Shown: positions 18,627 through 28,686, numbered from the stretch's first letter. The stretch is DNA of 64,000 nt from an uncultured Cohaesibacter sp. (GCF_963667045.1 NZ_OY762934.1:3663501-3727500), one strand, 5' to 3'. Notes: generated from the sequence alone by a model not told the origin. A program made the numbers and translations.

Positions 18627-19580
18627 TTAATCCGCATCGGGTTCGAAATCATCCGAGAGCGGATGGTGGTGCTGGACCAGCTCGATCAACCGCTCGTCGA
18701 GAATGTGGGTATAGATCTGGGTTGTCGAAATGTCGCTATGGCCGAGCAGCTTCTGCACTGCGCGCAGGTTTGCGCCATTCTGCAACAGGTGGCTGGCAAA
18801 GGCGTGGCGCAGGACGTGGGGGGATACCGAACCGGCGTCGAGCCCGACACCTGCCGCCAGCGCCTTCATTTCGCGGGCAAAGGCCTGACGGGTGTAATGC
18901 CCTTCCTCGCCAGAAGAGGGGAACAGCCACGGCTGGGCGTTGAGCCCTTGCGGTAGCCCCGTGGCTTTCAGCATGGCGCGATAGCTGCGCATGGCCTCCT
19001 TGGCCCTGTCGGAGAGCGGCACCAGTCGCTCCTTGTTGCCCTTGCCGACAACTGACAGGAACTGCCCGTCCATATGGGCCGCAGAGGCGGGCAGGGTGAC
19101 CAGTTCGGAGACGCGCAGGCCGGTTGCATAGAGCAGCTCCAGCAGCACATAGAGCCGCATGGCCCGCACCTGGCGTTTCGGCGTCGGACCCTCCAGCGAG
19201 GCATTGAAGCGGGCGGCCTCGATCAGGCGGTCCACCTCCTGCACGGTCAGGATCTTGGGGAGCGGCCGCGCGCGCTTGGGGGCCTTGAGCGCTGTCGATG
19301 GGTCGTCGGTGCGGTAGCCGTCGCGATAGAGGAAGCGGAACAGCTGGCGGATCGACGAAATCTTGCGGGCCACGCTGGAGGCGGCAAGGCCGCGCTCGGA
19401 CAGCTCGCTGACATAGGCGCGCAGATCCCCGGTGTCGCATGTCTCGAATTTTTCCGACATGGTCTCGTTGAGATCTTCCAGATCGCGCTGATAGGCATCA
19501 AGCGTGTTGCCCGAAGCGCCTTTCTCGGCGCTCAGTGAATCCAGAAACAGATGAATGGCCTGATGGTTTGCCAGTGTCAC
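18627..19580 (-). CDS. xerD: Tyrosine recombinase XerD
   Basis: Site-specific recombinase that with XerC resolves chromosome dimers at dif. The protein is 317 aa. All catalytic residues are present: Arg156 (ATGLRVSEL), Lys180 (GKGNKE), His255 and Arg258 (HVLRHAFASH), His281 (LGHSDI) and the nucleophile Tyr290 (TQIYTH). The N-terminal core-binding domain covers residues 8-90. Its place among accA, aroK and aroB and the absence of mobile-element marks argue for the housekeeping XerD rather than an integrase. Confidence 0.93.
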   Translation of the reverse strand: MTLANHQAIHLFLDSLSAEKGASGNTLDAYQRDLEDLNETMSEKFETCDTGDLRAYVSELSERGLAASSVARKISSIRQLFRFLYRDGYRTDDPSTALKAPKRARPLPKILTVQEVDRLIEAARFNASLEGPTPKRQVRAMRLYVLLELLYATGLRVSELVTLPASAAHMDGQFLSVVGKGNKERLVPLSDRAKEAMRSYRAMLKATGLPQGLNAQPWLFPSSGEEGHYTRQAFAREMKALAAGVGLDAGSVSPHVLRHAFASHLLQNGANLRAVQKLLGHSDISTTQIYTHILDERLIELVQHHHPLSDDFEPDAD

Positions 19581-19641
19581 GGGTGGAGCTCAATCCCTGT
19601 CGCAGGTCGTCCGATCGGTCGGGGCAATCGGGTTCGGCGTG

Positions 19642-19782
19642 TCAGTTGATGGTTTTTGCCGGAATGCGGACGACCATCTCGCGCTGGGTCGGTTCGACGA
19701 AATTGGCCAGGGCAAATATCCCGCCCGCGACCAGTCCGCCAAGAACAAGAAGAAACACCAGCGCTTTGATCAGACTAGGCAT
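19642..19782 (-). CDS. Small single-pass membrane protein (46 aa), unrecognised
   Basis: A short frame in the gap between xerD and aroK, preceded by AAGGA 8 nt before the ATG. It encodes 46 residues: a start MPSLIK, a strongly hydrophobic Gly/Leu/Val segment over residues 7-26, then a polar tail ending MVVRIPAKTIN. The layout (start signal, one membrane span, basic/amphipathic end) looks like a real small protein rather than chance. It lies just upstream of xerD on the same strand and may be co-transcribed with it. Its function is unknown. Conservation across related genomes was not testable here. Confidence 0.65.
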   Translation of the reverse strand: MPSLIKALVFLLVLGGLVAGGIFALANFVEPTQREMVVRIPAKTIN

Positions 19783-20011
19783 TGAAGAATCCTTGATTAG
19801 GGGTTTCGGCAACAATCGTTTGCCAACCTAGCATCAATATATTGTTAATGTCATTTGTTTGGCATCGCTTTCCAATTCATTTTGGCTCAATTGGGGACTG
19901 CGGCGGTCTGAACGCATTGAATTTGAAATGGTTGCTTGACAGCTTTAACCTTTCCGGCGCAAACCTGACCCCGATTATCATCGGTACAGGATGGCAGGCT
20001 TCAGGATACAC

Positions 20012-20602
20012 ATGGCGGATACGAATACAGCTGAGAACAAGGAACGGGAAGCGCGGGTCGTGGCCGCCCTGGCGGGTCGGCCGATTGTGCTTATCGGACT
20101 TATGGGGGCTGGAAAGACAACCGTCGGACGGCGGCTTGCCAAGCGTCTGTCGATTCCGTTTCGTGATGCCGATCATGAGATTGAAGCTGCCGCCAACATG
20201 ACCATTGCGGAAATTTTCGAGCAACACGGGGAAGCGCATTTTCGCGATGGCGAGAAGCGCGTGATTGCCCGCCTGCTTGAGGAGGGCGATCAGGTGATCG
20301 CTACCGGCGGTGGCGCCTGGATGAATGCCGAAACCCGGCAACTGGTGGCCGAACGCGGTGTGTCTGTCTGGCTGAAGGCGGAATTCGATGTGCTGATGGA
20401 GCGGGTCAGGCGCCGGTCTCACCGCCCCTTGCTGCGCGATCCGGACCCTGAAGGGGTGATGCACCGGCTGATGGATGAGCGCTACCCCGTCTATGAAACT
20501 GCCGACGTCACGGTTCTCTCCGAGGAAGCCCCGCACGATCAGATCGTTACCTCGGTCATCGAGGCGATTGAGCAGTTTACCGGCATCGAAGGCGACAACT
20601 GA
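20012..20602 (+). CDS. aroK: Shikimate kinase
   Basis: Phosphorylates shikimate in aromatic amino-acid synthesis. It is 196 aa from the ATG at 20012, which follows AGGA by 6 nt; a start at 19991 would add seven residues. Walker A GLMGAGKTT is at 29-37. The shikimate-binding DADHEIE and FR..E.. elements (AHFRDGEKRVI) and the GGGAWM motif follow, and the lid arginine region is RSHRPLLR. It is followed 99 nt later by aroB, the usual alphaproteobacterial pairing. Confidence 0.94.
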   Translation: MADTNTAENKEREARVVAALAGRPIVLIGLMGAGKTTVGRRLAKRLSIPFRDADHEIEAAANMTIAEIFEQHGEAHFRDGEKRVIARLLEEGDQVIATGGGAWMNAETRQLVAERGVSVWLKAEFDVLMERVRRRSHRPLLRDPDPEGVMHRLMDERYPVYETADVTVLSEEAPHDQIVTSVIEAIEQFTGIEGDN

Positions 20603-20701
20603 GCGGAGGTCTGTGCACAGCAGCCGGTCGGGTTTACTTTATTGGTGATGCGGGACGGTTCCTGTAACGTGTCGGTCCTTGTGAGTGTTGGGAGCAAAAT
20701 A

Positions 20702-21817
20702 ATGAACAGTGTCAGTCATACGGTGCGCGTCGAGCTTGGAGACCGCAGCTACGATATCCTGATCGGGCGATCGATCCTGCCGGGTCTCGGTGGCTACTTC
20801 AAAGAGTTGTTCCCGACCTCCCGGGCCATCATCATCACCGATAGCAATGTGGCGCGGCTGCATCTGGATACGGCTGAAACGTCGCTGGCCGAGGCGGGTG
20901 TCGAGTATCATGTCGTCGTCATGGAACCGGGCGAGAAGAGCAAGAGCTACAAGGGCCTCATGAAGGCCTGCGATGCGGTGCTCGACAGCAAGCTGGAACG
21001 CGGCGATATCGTCGTTGCGCTTGGCGGTGGTGTCATCGGGGATCTGGCCGGATTTGTCGCCGGGATCATCCGCCGCGGCATGCGGTTCATTCAGGTGCCG
21101 ACAACCCTGCTCTCGCAGGTGGACAGTTCGGTTGGCGGCAAAACCGGCATCAACACCAGCCATGGCAAGAATCTGGTCGGCCTGTTCAACCAGCCCCATC
21201 TGGTGCTGGCCGATACGGCGGTTCTGGATACCCTGACGCCGCGCGACTTCAAGGCCGGCTATGCGGAAGTGGCCAAATACGGGCTCATCAACCAGCCTGA
21301 TTTTTTCGAATGGCTGGAAGCACGCTGGCAGGGCATTTTCGATGGTGGCCCGGAGCGGGAGGAGGCGATTGCCCGCTCCTGTCAGGCCAAAGCCGATGTC
21401 GTGGCTGCCGACGAGAAGGAGGCCAACCTGCGGGCGTTGCTCAATCTGGGCCATACCTTCGGTCATGCGCTGGAAGGCATGGCAGAATATGACGCAGCGC
21501 GAATCGTGCACGGGGAAGGCGTGGCCATTGGCATGGTGCTGGCGCACGAGTTTTCAGCCCGGCTCGGTCTTTGCGATCCTGCGGTGACGGAGCGCGTTGT
21601 TGCCCACTTGCAAGCAGTGGGGTTGCCTACCCATATAAAGGACATTCCCGGGCAACTGCCGAAGGTCGATCTGCTGATGGACTATATCGCACAGGACAAG
21701 AAGGTGTCCCGGGGCAGTCTGAATTTCATTCTGACGCGCGGTCTGGGGCAGTCTTTCGTTGAGAAGGGCGTCGAACCGGCCGCCGTGCGGGCATTCCTTG
21801 AGGAGAAACTTGTCTGA
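20702..21817 (+). CDS. aroB: 3-dehydroquinate synthase
   Basis: Converts DAHP to 3-dehydroquinate, the second shikimate-pathway step. The product is 371 aa from the ATG at 20702, which has GGAG 8 nt upstream. Canonical NAD- and metal-binding elements are seen: EPGEKSKSYKG, ALGGGVIGDLAGFVAGIIRRG near 120, PTTLLSQVDSSVGGKTGIN near 140-158, AEVAKYG, LRALLNLGHTFGHALE (metal His) and HGEGVAIGM. The stop codon overlaps the start of the next gene (TGATG), so aroB and corC are translationally coupled. Confidence 0.95.
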   Translation: MNSVSHTVRVELGDRSYDILIGRSILPGLGGYFKELFPTSRAIIITDSNVARLHLDTAETSLAEAGVEYHVVVMEPGEKSKSYKGLMKACDAVLDSKLERGDIVVALGGGVIGDLAGFVAGIIRRGMRFIQVPTTLLSQVDSSVGGKTGINTSHGKNLVGLFNQPHLVLADTAVLDTLTPRDFKAGYAEVAKYGLINQPDFFEWLEARWQGIFDGGPEREEAIARSCQAKADVVAADEKEANLRALLNLGHTFGHALEGMAEYDAARIVHGEGVAIGMVLAHEFSARLGLCDPAVTERVVAHLQAVGLPTHIKDIPGQLPKVDLLMDYIAQDKKVSRGSLNFILTRGLGQSFVEKGVEPAAVRAFLEEKLV

Positions 21818-23079
21818 TGGCTACCGGTCTCTGGCTGATTGCGCTGGCTATATTGATTCTGATCCTGCTGTCGGGCTTCTTTTCCGGCTCCGAGACGGCG
21901 CTGACCGCAGCGTCCCGTGCACGCATGCACCAGAAGGAAAAGAACGGTGAGCCGGGAGCGCAGGCGGTCAACCAGCTGCTGCAAATCAAGGAGCGGATGA
22001 TCGGTTCGCTGTTGCTGGGCAACAATCTGGTCAATATTCTGGCGTCCGCGCTTGCCACCAGCCTGTTCATCCATCTGTTCGGGCAGACCGGCGTTGTCTA
22101 TGCAACGCTGGTGATGACCGTGGTCGTGCTGGTTTTTGCCGAGGTCTTCCCCAAGACATGGGCGATTTCCGATCCGGACAATTTTGCCTTGCGGGTGGGT
22201 CCCTATGTTCATGTGCTCACCAAGGTGTTCGGACCGGCGATGGCTGCCGTGGAATGGCTGGTCAACCGGCTGATTTCCCTGCTGGGCATTAGCGCCAAGG
22301 ACAATCCGGCCCAATCCGGGCAGGATGAATTGCGTGGTGCTGTCGATCTTCTGCACATGGAAGGCAGCGTGGTGAAGGCGGACAGGGACAGGTTTGGCGG
22401 TTTGCTCGACCTTGCCGATCTGGACGTATCGGACGTCATGGTCCACCGGACCAACGTCATGTCGATCAATCTGGACGACGGCCCCGAGTCAATTGTTGAT
22501 CAGGTATTGAAGAGCCCCTATACCCGTATTCCGCTCTGGCAGGGTGAGCAGGACAACTTCATCGGCATCCTGCATGCCAAGGACGTGCTGCGGGCGTTGG
22601 CCGAGGTGCGGGGCGAAGCCAAGGATCTGGATGTGGTGGCCGTTGCTTCCGAGCCGTGGTATATCCCCGATACGACAAGCCTCAAGGCCCAGCTCAATGC
22701 CTTCCTGAAGCGCAAGAGCCATTTCGCCCTCGTCGTGGACGAGTATGGCGAAGTGATGGGGCTGGTGACGCTGGAAGATATCATCGAAGAGATAGTGGGC
22801 GATATTGCCGACGAGCATGACATCGACGTCAAGGGTGTCCGCAAGGAGCCGGATGGCTCGGTGCTGGTGGATGGAGCCGTACCGATCCGCGATCTCAACC
22901 GGGCGCTGGACTGGGAGCTGCCGGATGAAGAGGCAACGACGATCGCCGGCCTTGTCATTCATGAGGCACGCCAGATTCCCGAGCCGGGACAGGGCTTCAC
23001 CTTCTACAATTTCCGCTTCCGGGTTCTGCGCAAGGAGCGCAACCGGATCACCTCGCTGAGGATAACACCAGTTCAATAG
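21817..23079 (+). CDS. CNNM/CorC-HlyC family transporter (DUF21, CBS pair, CorC_HlyC)
   Basis: 420-aa membrane protein of the CNNM/CorC family linked to divalent-cation (Mg2+ or Co2+) efflux or homeostasis. Domains in order: DUF21 membrane domain (about residues 5-185, including LSGFFSGSETALTAASRARMH), a CBS pair (about 205-340, with DVMVHRTNVMSI and FALVVDEYGEVMGLVTLEDIIEEIVGDI spread over the second repeat) and a C-terminal CorC_HlyC domain. It is coupled to aroB by a 1-nt overlap, an arrangement kept in many Rhizobiales. The transported ion is not provable from sequence. Confidence 0.9.
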   Translation: MATGLWLIALAILILILLSGFFSGSETALTAASRARMHQKEKNGEPGAQAVNQLLQIKERMIGSLLLGNNLVNILASALATSLFIHLFGQTGVVYATLVMTVVVLVFAEVFPKTWAISDPDNFALRVGPYVHVLTKVFGPAMAAVEWLVNRLISLLGISAKDNPAQSGQDELRGAVDLLHMEGSVVKADRDRFGGLLDLADLDVSDVMVHRTNVMSINLDDGPESIVDQVLKSPYTRIPLWQGEQDNFIGILHAKDVLRALAEVRGEAKDLDVVAVASEPWYIPDTTSLKAQLNAFLKRKSHFALVVDEYGEVMGLVTLEDIIEEIVGDIADEHDIDVKGVRKEPDGSVLVDGAVPIRDLNRALDWELPDEEATTIAGLVIHEARQIPEPGQGFTFYNFRFRVLRKERNRITSLRITPVQ

Positions 23080-23100
23080 GGATCACGTGCCGTGATCCCT
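23078..23100 (+). terminator. Hairpin after the aroB-corC unit
   Basis: The perfect 10-bp repeat agggatcacg / cgtgatccct with a TGC loop starts in the corC stop codon. It has no T-run, so it may stabilise the mRNA 3' end rather than act as a classical intrinsic terminator. Confidence 0.5.
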
Positions 23101-23151
23101 ATGCGGATGGATGTTGGAGCTGGCGGGCCCGGGTAGGGTCTTTCGGCTTCG

Positions 23152-23412
23152 TCAGGGCCTGATGGTTTCCAGTGCCAACGCATGGATTGGACCTTCGAGC
23201 TCTTCTTTGATAATATCATGCACCATTCTGTGGGCCTGGACCCGGGAGAGATTGGCAAAGAGCGGGCTGGCAACGCGAACCCTGAAATGGCTTTCTCCTT
23301 CAGCACGAGCATGCTCGTGGCCTATGTGAAGATCTGATTCATCTATCACCTCTAACATTGTGGGCTGAAGGTGGATGTTCAATTTTTTCTCAATGTTCTG
23401 CTTGACGGTCAT
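23152..23412 (-). CDS. BolA family protein
   Basis: 86-aa BolA/IbaG-like protein, a partner of monothiol glutaredoxins in iron-sulfur and iron signalling. It starts with TVKQNIEKKLNIHLQPTML, followed by the BolA core ESDLHIGHEHARAEGESHF (conserved His), FRVRVASPLFANLSRVQAHRMV and the C-terminal GPIHALALETI. The start at 23412 gives the usual BolA length; the frame continues upstream to 23484 with no leader-like sequence. It is divergent from the J-domain gene. Confidence 0.9.
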   Translation of the reverse strand: MTVKQNIEKKLNIHLQPTMLEVIDESDLHIGHEHARAEGESHFRVRVASPLFANLSRVQAHRMVHDIIKEELEGPIHALALETIRP

Positions 23413-23709
23413 GGCTTGGAATGGTGAACTGTTGCACTTCCTGATTATGGGGTGATTTGGGTCTCTTTGTCTGATCTTATGCAAATGGGGTTCTTTTCCC
23501 GTTTCGCAATAGAATTCTGATTCAAATTGTAGGTCTCACGGTTTGAGATCCAGTCATCCTTGACGGATTCCTGAACGGCCCTCTGGTCCTTCATTCCGGG
23601 TTTCCTGTCAAAACAACACCTTGGAGCGTTTCAGCGAGGGTTCGCCAGCGCAGATTGCTTCATAGATCATACACAAGATAAAACTAGCGTCCGGAGACAA
23701 GCTGAGTTC

Positions 23710-24339
23710 ATGAACCTTGACTCGAAACTGTTCGACTCTATCCGTATCAAGCCTGATGCAGACCGTCGCAAAAAGCAACAGCAAGAACAAACTTGCGAAT
23801 GGCCTGGGTGTGACAGCAAGGGGGGCTGCAAGGCGCCCAAGCGCGGTTCGGGTGGTCGAGAATTTCATAATTTCTGTGAAACGCATGCCCGCGAGTTCAA
23901 CAGAAACTACAACTATTTTACCGGCATGGACGACGAGACCGCCGATGCCGCCAAGGCCAGCACGGCCACCGGTGACCGTCCGACCTGGAAGATGGGCGTC
24001 AACGCATGGGGCAATGCAACCGAGCAGGCCGGGGAGACCATGGGCAGGAGCTGGGAGACCACCGGCTTCTCCGACGGTCGTGCCCAGCGTGCCGCCGAAC
24101 GGATGAAGCGCCGGTCCCGTCACCAGGGCCAGACCCGCAAGCTGCGCCCGCTGGAGGCAAAGGCCTTTGACACGCTTGGACTGACGCTGCCGGCGACGGC
24201 GGATGATGTCAAGCGCGCCTACAAGCGGCTGCTGAAAGAGAACCACCCAGACCTCAACAAGGGGGACCGGGCGTGCGAGGAACGTCTTCAGGACGTGATT
24301 GCTGCCTACAATACCCTTCGCGCTGGCGGCTATTGCTGA
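23710..24339 (+). CDS. J-domain protein with N-terminal Cys cluster
   Basis: 209-aa DnaJ-like co-chaperone. The J domain is at the C-terminus (about residues 153-207) with the HPD tripeptide in LLKENHPDLNKGD. The N-terminal part has a Cys/His group (CEWPGC, GGCKAPK, FHNFCETHAREFN) that may bind a metal. A J domain at the C-terminus after a Cys-rich region, just upstream of cobS-cobT, is a recurrent alphaproteobacterial arrangement. A role in assembling the cobaltochelatase is a reasonable guess but not shown by the sequence. Confidence 0.82.
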   Translation: MNLDSKLFDSIRIKPDADRRKKQQQEQTCEWPGCDSKGGCKAPKRGSGGREFHNFCETHAREFNRNYNYFTGMDDETADAAKASTATGDRPTWKMGVNAWGNATEQAGETMGRSWETTGFSDGRAQRAAERMKRRSRHQGQTRKLRPLEAKAFDTLGLTLPATADDVKRAYKRLLKENHPDLNKGDRACEERLQDVIAAYNTLRAGGYC

Positions 24340-24605
24340 TCGCCTTTTGCCGTCTGGCCCGGGGGGCCGGACGGTGCTTGCCCGTTTGAGACCCATTTGC
24401 CCGTGCTGTCCTCTTTTTTTGGCAAGGTGGGCGCAAAGTGGCAATCTTTCCTTTCCTTTTCGGTCGTGTTTGTTCTAAGTTGCCCACCAGAACAGCTAGG
24501 CATTTCAAGAAGGCCCTCTGTGGGCGTTGATCTCGTCCGGTTTTCGATCTCAACCCTTCCAGGCAAGATACCTTAGTCCAGAGTGGCCTCATCCAGAGCA
24601 GTGTT

Positions 24606-25592
24606 ATGAATGATATGAGCAACGAGATTTCCAATTTGCCGGATACCAAGGTGTCTGTGCGTGACGTGTTTGGCATCGATATCGATCTGATGGTTCCTGC
24701 CTTCAGTGAAAAAAGCGATCATGTGCCCGATTTTGATCCCGACTATCTGTTTGACCGGGAGACCACGCTGGCGATTCTTGCAGGCTTTGCCCATAACCGC
24801 CGCGTGATGATTTCCGGCTATCACGGCACGGGCAAGTCGTCCCACATCGAGCAGGTCGCTGCACGTCTCAACTGGCCCTGTGTTCGTGTCAACCTCGATA
24901 GCCACATTTCCCGTATCGACCTGATCGGCAAGGATGCCATCGTTCTCAAGGACGGCAAGCAGATTACCGAGTTCCGCGACGGCATCCTGCCATGGGCGCT
25001 GCAGAACAATGTGGCGCTGGTGTTCGATGAATATGATGCCGGCCGCCCCGACGTGATGTTCGTCATTCAGCGTGTGCTGGAAGTGGCGGGTCGTCTGACC
25101 CTTTTGGATCAGAACCGTGTCATTCGTCCGCATCCGGCCTTCCGTCTGTTCGCAACGGCCAATACGGTCGGGCTGGGCGATACCTCCGGGCTCTATCATG
25201 GTACGCAGCAGATCAACCAGGGTCAGATGGACCGCTGGTCGATTGTCACCACGCTCAACTATCTGCCGCATGACAACGAGGTCAATATCGTTCTGGCCAA
25301 GGTCAAGTCGCTGGTCGGCGAAGAGGGCAAGGATATCGCCAACAAGATGGTGCGCGTTGCAGATCTCACGCGCAATGCCTTCATGAATGGCGATCTTTCC
25401 ACGGTCATGAGCCCGCGCTCCGTGATCACGTGGGCAGAGAATGCCGAGATCTTCGGCAATCTGGGCTTTGCTTTCCGGGTCACCTTCCTCAACAAGTGCG
25501 ACGAGCTGGAACAGCCTCTGGTGGCCGAATTCTACCAGCGCTGCTTTGGCGAAGAGCTGCCTGAATCCTCCCTGAATGTGGCCGTCAGCTAA
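24606..25592 (+). CDS. cobS: Cobaltochelatase subunit CobS
   Basis: AAA+ ATPase subunit of the aerobic cobaltochelatase, which with CobT and CobN inserts Co2+ into hydrogenobyrinic acid a,c-diamide during B12 synthesis. It is 328 aa, the normal length. Motifs: Walker [10 protein letters not shown] near residue 77, [16 protein letters not shown], Walker [14 protein letters not shown] near 140, and the sensor region [18 protein letters not shown]. It begins 14 nt after a terminal hairpin-free gap and is followed 51 nt later by cobT. Confidence 0.95.
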   Translation: MNDMSNEISNLPDTKVSVRDVFGIDIDLMVPAFSEKSDHVPDFDPDYLFDRETTLAILAGFAHNRRVMISGYHGTGKSSHIEQVAARLNWPCVRVNLDSHISRIDLIGKDAIVLKDGKQITEFRDGILPWALQNNVALVFDEYDAGRPDVMFVIQRVLEVAGRLTLLDQNRVIRPHPAFRLFATANTVGLGDTSGLYHGTQQINQGQMDRWSIVTTLNYLPHDNEVNIVLAKVKSLVGEEGKDIANKMVRVADLTRNAFMNGDLSTVMSPRSVITWAENAEIFGNLGFAFRVTFLNKCDELEQPLVAEFYQRCFGEELPESSLNVAVS

Positions 25593-25643
25593 GGGCTGCT
25601 TAGCACAGGTCGACCAAGAGGGAACAAGCGGGAACAATCAGGC

Positions 25644-27536
25644 ATGTCGAGCAAGTCTTCATCCAAACTGGGCGGGTCAGGCGATCCTAACGAACGGTTC
25701 AAGCAGGCGGTGAGCGGTACGCTCCGCGCCATCGCCGGGCCGGTCGAACTGGATGTGCATTTTTCGGCAGACCGTCCGATGCTGGTCAACGGGCAGGCGC
25801 GCCTGCCTGAGCCGCCCCGGGCGCTGACGAAAGAGAAGGCCGCCATCCTGCGTGGACAGGCTGACAGTCTGGCCATGCGGGTTGCCTGCCATGATCCACG
25901 GGTGCACGCACGCCACGCCCCTGATGGAGCACGGGCCCGCAGCGTTTTCGATGCTGTCGAGCAGGCACGCGTCGAAGCCATCGGCTCGCGCCAGATGACC
26001 GGCCTTGCCAACAATCTCAACGCCATGCTCGAAGATCGCTACAGCCGCTTTGTCAGCGGCGATTCCACCCGCGTGGAAGAAGCGCCACTCGACCATGTGT
26101 TGTCCCTGATGGTGCGCGAAAAACTGACCGGTGCCCCGATCCCTGCTTCGGCCCATTTTCTGGTGGAGCAGTGGCGTGGCTGGGTGGAAGAGACCGCCGG
26201 TGACAGTCTGGACGCGCTCGGCGACGACATGCTCGATCAGGCCAAGTTTGCGCGTCATCTGCGCCGGGTGCTGGCTGATCTCGATGTCGCCGACGACATG
26301 GGCGGCGAGGTCGAAGAGAGCGAAGAGAATGCCGATGACACCGAAAATGGCGCCGAGGAGGATGCTGACAGCAACAACAGCTCCGAAGATGCCGAAAACG
26401 GTGATCAGCAGCAACAGCAGACCGAAGCCGGTGCCGATGAGCTGGAAGGTGGCCAGCCGGAGACTGACGAACAGTCCAGTCAGGACATGGATCAGTTTGA
26501 TGATCTGGACGGCGATGACGCTGGTGATTCCATCATGCCGCCCGAGCACGGTCGGAACGAACCGGACAAGGGCTACCGGGTGTTCACCCATGCCTATGAC
26601 GAGGTGATTCACGCTGAAGAGCTGTGCGAACAGGCGGAACTGGACCGGTTGCGCGGGCATCTCGACAAGCAATTGCAGAACATGCATCAGGTGGTGGCCC
26701 GTCTGGCCAACCGTCTGCAGCGCCGCCTGCTGGCCCAGCAGAACCGTGGCTGGGACTTCGACCTGGAAGAAGGCATGCTTGATACGGCGCGTTTGACCCG
26801 TGTTGTCACCGACCCGATGCGCCCGCTCTCCTTCAAATGGGAGCAGGATACCGAATTCCGCGATACGGTCGTCACGTTGTTGCTGGACAACTCCGGCTCC
26901 ATGCGCGGTCGCCCGATTTCCATCGCTGCGGTCTGTGCCGACATTCTGGCCCGCACGCTGGAGCGGTGCAATGTGAAGGTCGAGATTCTTGGCTTCACCA
27001 CCAAGGCCTGGAAGGGTGGGCAGTCGCGCGAGGCGTGGCTGAAGGCTGACAAGCCAGCCAATCCGGGACGCCTCAACGACCTCAGGCACATCATCTACAA
27101 GTCGGCCGACAGCCCGTGGCGTCGGTCGCGGCGCAATCTTGGCCTGATGATGCGGGAAGGGTTGCTCAAGGAGAATATCGACGGTGAAGCTCTGGATTGG
27201 GCACACAAGCGCCTGCTGATGCGTCCCGAACAGCGCAAGATCCTGATGATGATCTCCGATGGCGCGCCGGTGGATGATTCCACCCTGTCCGTCAACGCAG
27301 GCACCTATCTGGAGAAGCATCTGCGCGAGGTGATCGACGAGATCGAAAATCGCTCTCCGGTCAACCTGCTGGCCATCGGCATCGGTCATGACGTCACCCG
27401 CTACTACAAGCGGGCGCTGACGATCATTGATGCCGAGGAGCTGGGCGGTGCCATGACCGAGAAACTGGCCGAGCTGTTTGATGAAAAGGCTGCCAGAGAG
27501 CCGCGCGTCATGTCCCGCCGCCTGCGGAAGCGCTAA
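25644..27536 (+). CDS. cobT: Cobaltochelatase subunit CobT
   Basis: 630-aa partner of CobS in the CobNST cobaltochelatase. It has a helical N-terminal half, a strongly acidic Asp/Glu/Gln/Asn-rich linker (about residues 215-300), and a C-terminal von Willebrand A domain with an intact MIDAS motif DNSGSMRG (DxSxS) near residue 415 and [12 protein letters not shown] later. The acidic linker and vWA domain are typical of CobT and of the BchD class of chelatase subunits. Stop and next start are only 3 nt apart, so the following phytase-like gene is in the same operon. Confidence 0.95.
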   Translation: MSSKSSSKLGGSGDPNERFKQAVSGTLRAIAGPVELDVHFSADRPMLVNGQARLPEPPRALTKEKAAILRGQADSLAMRVACHDPRVHARHAPDGARARSVFDAVEQARVEAIGSRQMTGLANNLNAMLEDRYSRFVSGDSTRVEEAPLDHVLSLMVREKLTGAPIPASAHFLVEQWRGWVEETAGDSLDALGDDMLDQAKFARHLRRVLADLDVADDMGGEVEESEENADDTENGAEEDADSNNSSEDAENGDQQQQQTEAGADELEGGQPETDEQSSQDMDQFDDLDGDDAGDSIMPPEHGRNEPDKGYRVFTHAYDEVIHAEELCEQAELDRLRGHLDKQLQNMHQVVARLANRLQRRLLAQQNRGWDFDLEEGMLDTARLTRVVTDPMRPLSFKWEQDTEFRDTVVTLLLDNSGSMRGRPISIAAVCADILARTLERCNVKVEILGFTTKAWKGGQSREAWLKADKPANPGRLNDLRHIIYKSADSPWRRSRRNLGLMMREGLLKENIDGEALDWAHKRLLMRPEQRKILMMISDGAPVDDSTLSVNAGTYLEKHLREVIDEIENRSPVNLLAIGIGHDVTRYYKRALTIIDAEELGGAMTEKLAELFDEKAAREPRVMSRRLRKR

Positions 27537-27539
27537 GGC

Positions 27540-28598
27540 ATGGCTCAGCGACAGGTGCGCCGACGCTTGAGCAGGCTGCTTCTGACAGTCTGCTTTTCCT
27601 TTTTGGTGCTGTTGGCGGCTGCCCTGTTCATGTCTGGCCGGGCCGACCCGTTGGCCACGCTACCCAAGTCCCCACCACGATCACTGCCGATTGATGTTTT
27701 TGCCGAGGTCATCCCTTCGCTTGGACGGTTGGGCGCGGGCAAGGCGACCTATGGCAAGCTCGACTGGGTTGGCGGTCTGAAGCTCAGCAGCGATGCTGAA
27801 GCCTTTGGCGGCTTTTCCGGGTTGGTGTTTCTCGATGAGAGGCACTTTCTTGCCGTCAGTGACCGGGGAACAGTTCTGTCTGCCAGTCTTCGGTTGCAAG
27901 GTGGTAAGCTAGCTGGCGTGCAGGATGCGTCGATGCGCAGCCTGCCGGGGATCGGGCCGGAGATGGCGCAGTGGCGTCGGGATTCCGAAGGGCTGGCGAT
28001 GCGGGACGGCAAGGCCTGCGTGAGCTTTGAGGGCGATACGCGGGTGGTCTGTTATGCGCTTGAGGGAGGCATGCCGGTGCGGATTGCCGATCGGGTGCCG
28101 CTTGATGCTTCCGTCGATGCTGCCAATCGGGGAAACCGGGGCCTTGAGGCCATAGCTACCATTCCGGACACAAGTTCCTATGGCGGCGGTTTCGCGCTTC
28201 TTTCCGAACAGCCGGTCAATGGGGAGGTGCTGGGCTGGATTGTCAGGGACGGGCACAGCGAAGCCTTCCGGTTGCCTCAGTCCGATGGCCTGATGGTGAG
28301 CGACGCCGCTTTCACGGCGCGCGGCGATCTGGTCATTCTGGAGCGGAATTTCTCGCTTCTTGGCGGGCTGGTGGTGCAGATCCGCCGGGTAAAGGCTGAG
28401 GATTTCAAGCCCGGCAGCATCAGGAATGCCGATCTGCTGTTCCGAGCGGATCTCAGCGATGCCATCGACAACATGGAGGGGCTGGATATTCAACCCCAGC
28501 CGGATGGCTCCAGTCTGATCAGCCTGATATCCGACGATAATTTCAACTTCATCCAGAATACGCTGTTGCTGCAGTTCCGCCTTCCAGCCGACCGGTAG
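27540..28598 (+). CDS. Exported esterase-like/phytase-like beta-propeller protein
   Basis: 352-aa protein with a basic start and one hydrophobic signal/anchor segment (LLLTVCFSFLVLLAAALFM). The rest matches the 'esterase-like activity of phytase' family: LSSDAEAFGGFSGLVFLDERHFLAVSDRG, WRRDSEGLAM, NRGLEAIATIP and NMEGLDIQ, a pattern of repeated G-L-E and D-R-G motifs in a beta-propeller. Its substrate is unknown. It starts 3 nt after cobT, which ties its expression to cobaltochelatase although no link to B12 is evident. Confidence 0.78.
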   Translation: MAQRQVRRRLSRLLLTVCFSFLVLLAAALFMSGRADPLATLPKSPPRSLPIDVFAEVIPSLGRLGAGKATYGKLDWVGGLKLSSDAEAFGGFSGLVFLDERHFLAVSDRGTVLSASLRLQGGKLAGVQDASMRSLPGIGPEMAQWRRDSEGLAMRDGKACVSFEGDTRVVCYALEGGMPVRIADRVPLDASVDAANRGNRGLEAIATIPDTSSYGGGFALLSEQPVNGEVLGWIVRDGHSEAFRLPQSDGLMVSDAAFTARGDLVILERNFSLLGGLVVQIRRVKAEDFKPGSIRNADLLFRADLSDAIDNMEGLDIQPQPDGSSLISLISDDNFNFIQNTLLLQFRLPADR

Positions 28599-28654
28599 GC
28601 GAGGGGGCGGCAAGGCCGGTCGGGCTTGTGGCCAGACCCGCAAAGGAAGACAGC

Positions 28655-28686
28655 AAAAAGGCCGGACTGACATCCAGACCGGCCTT
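28655..28686. terminator. Terminator between the phytase-like gene and yhhQ
   Basis: aaggccgg...ccggcctt with an inner gactg/cagac-like extension. On the minus strand the stem is followed by TTTTTG, so it is best placed to end yhhQ transcription; it may also stop the cobST operon from the other side. Confidence 0.75.

Noticed and set aside
25677..27389. 570-codon open frame on the minus strand opposite cobT
   Set aside because: It is the mirror of a GC-rich coding sequence; its translation is Gln/His/Arg-rich with no family motif, and cobT is certain on the other strand.
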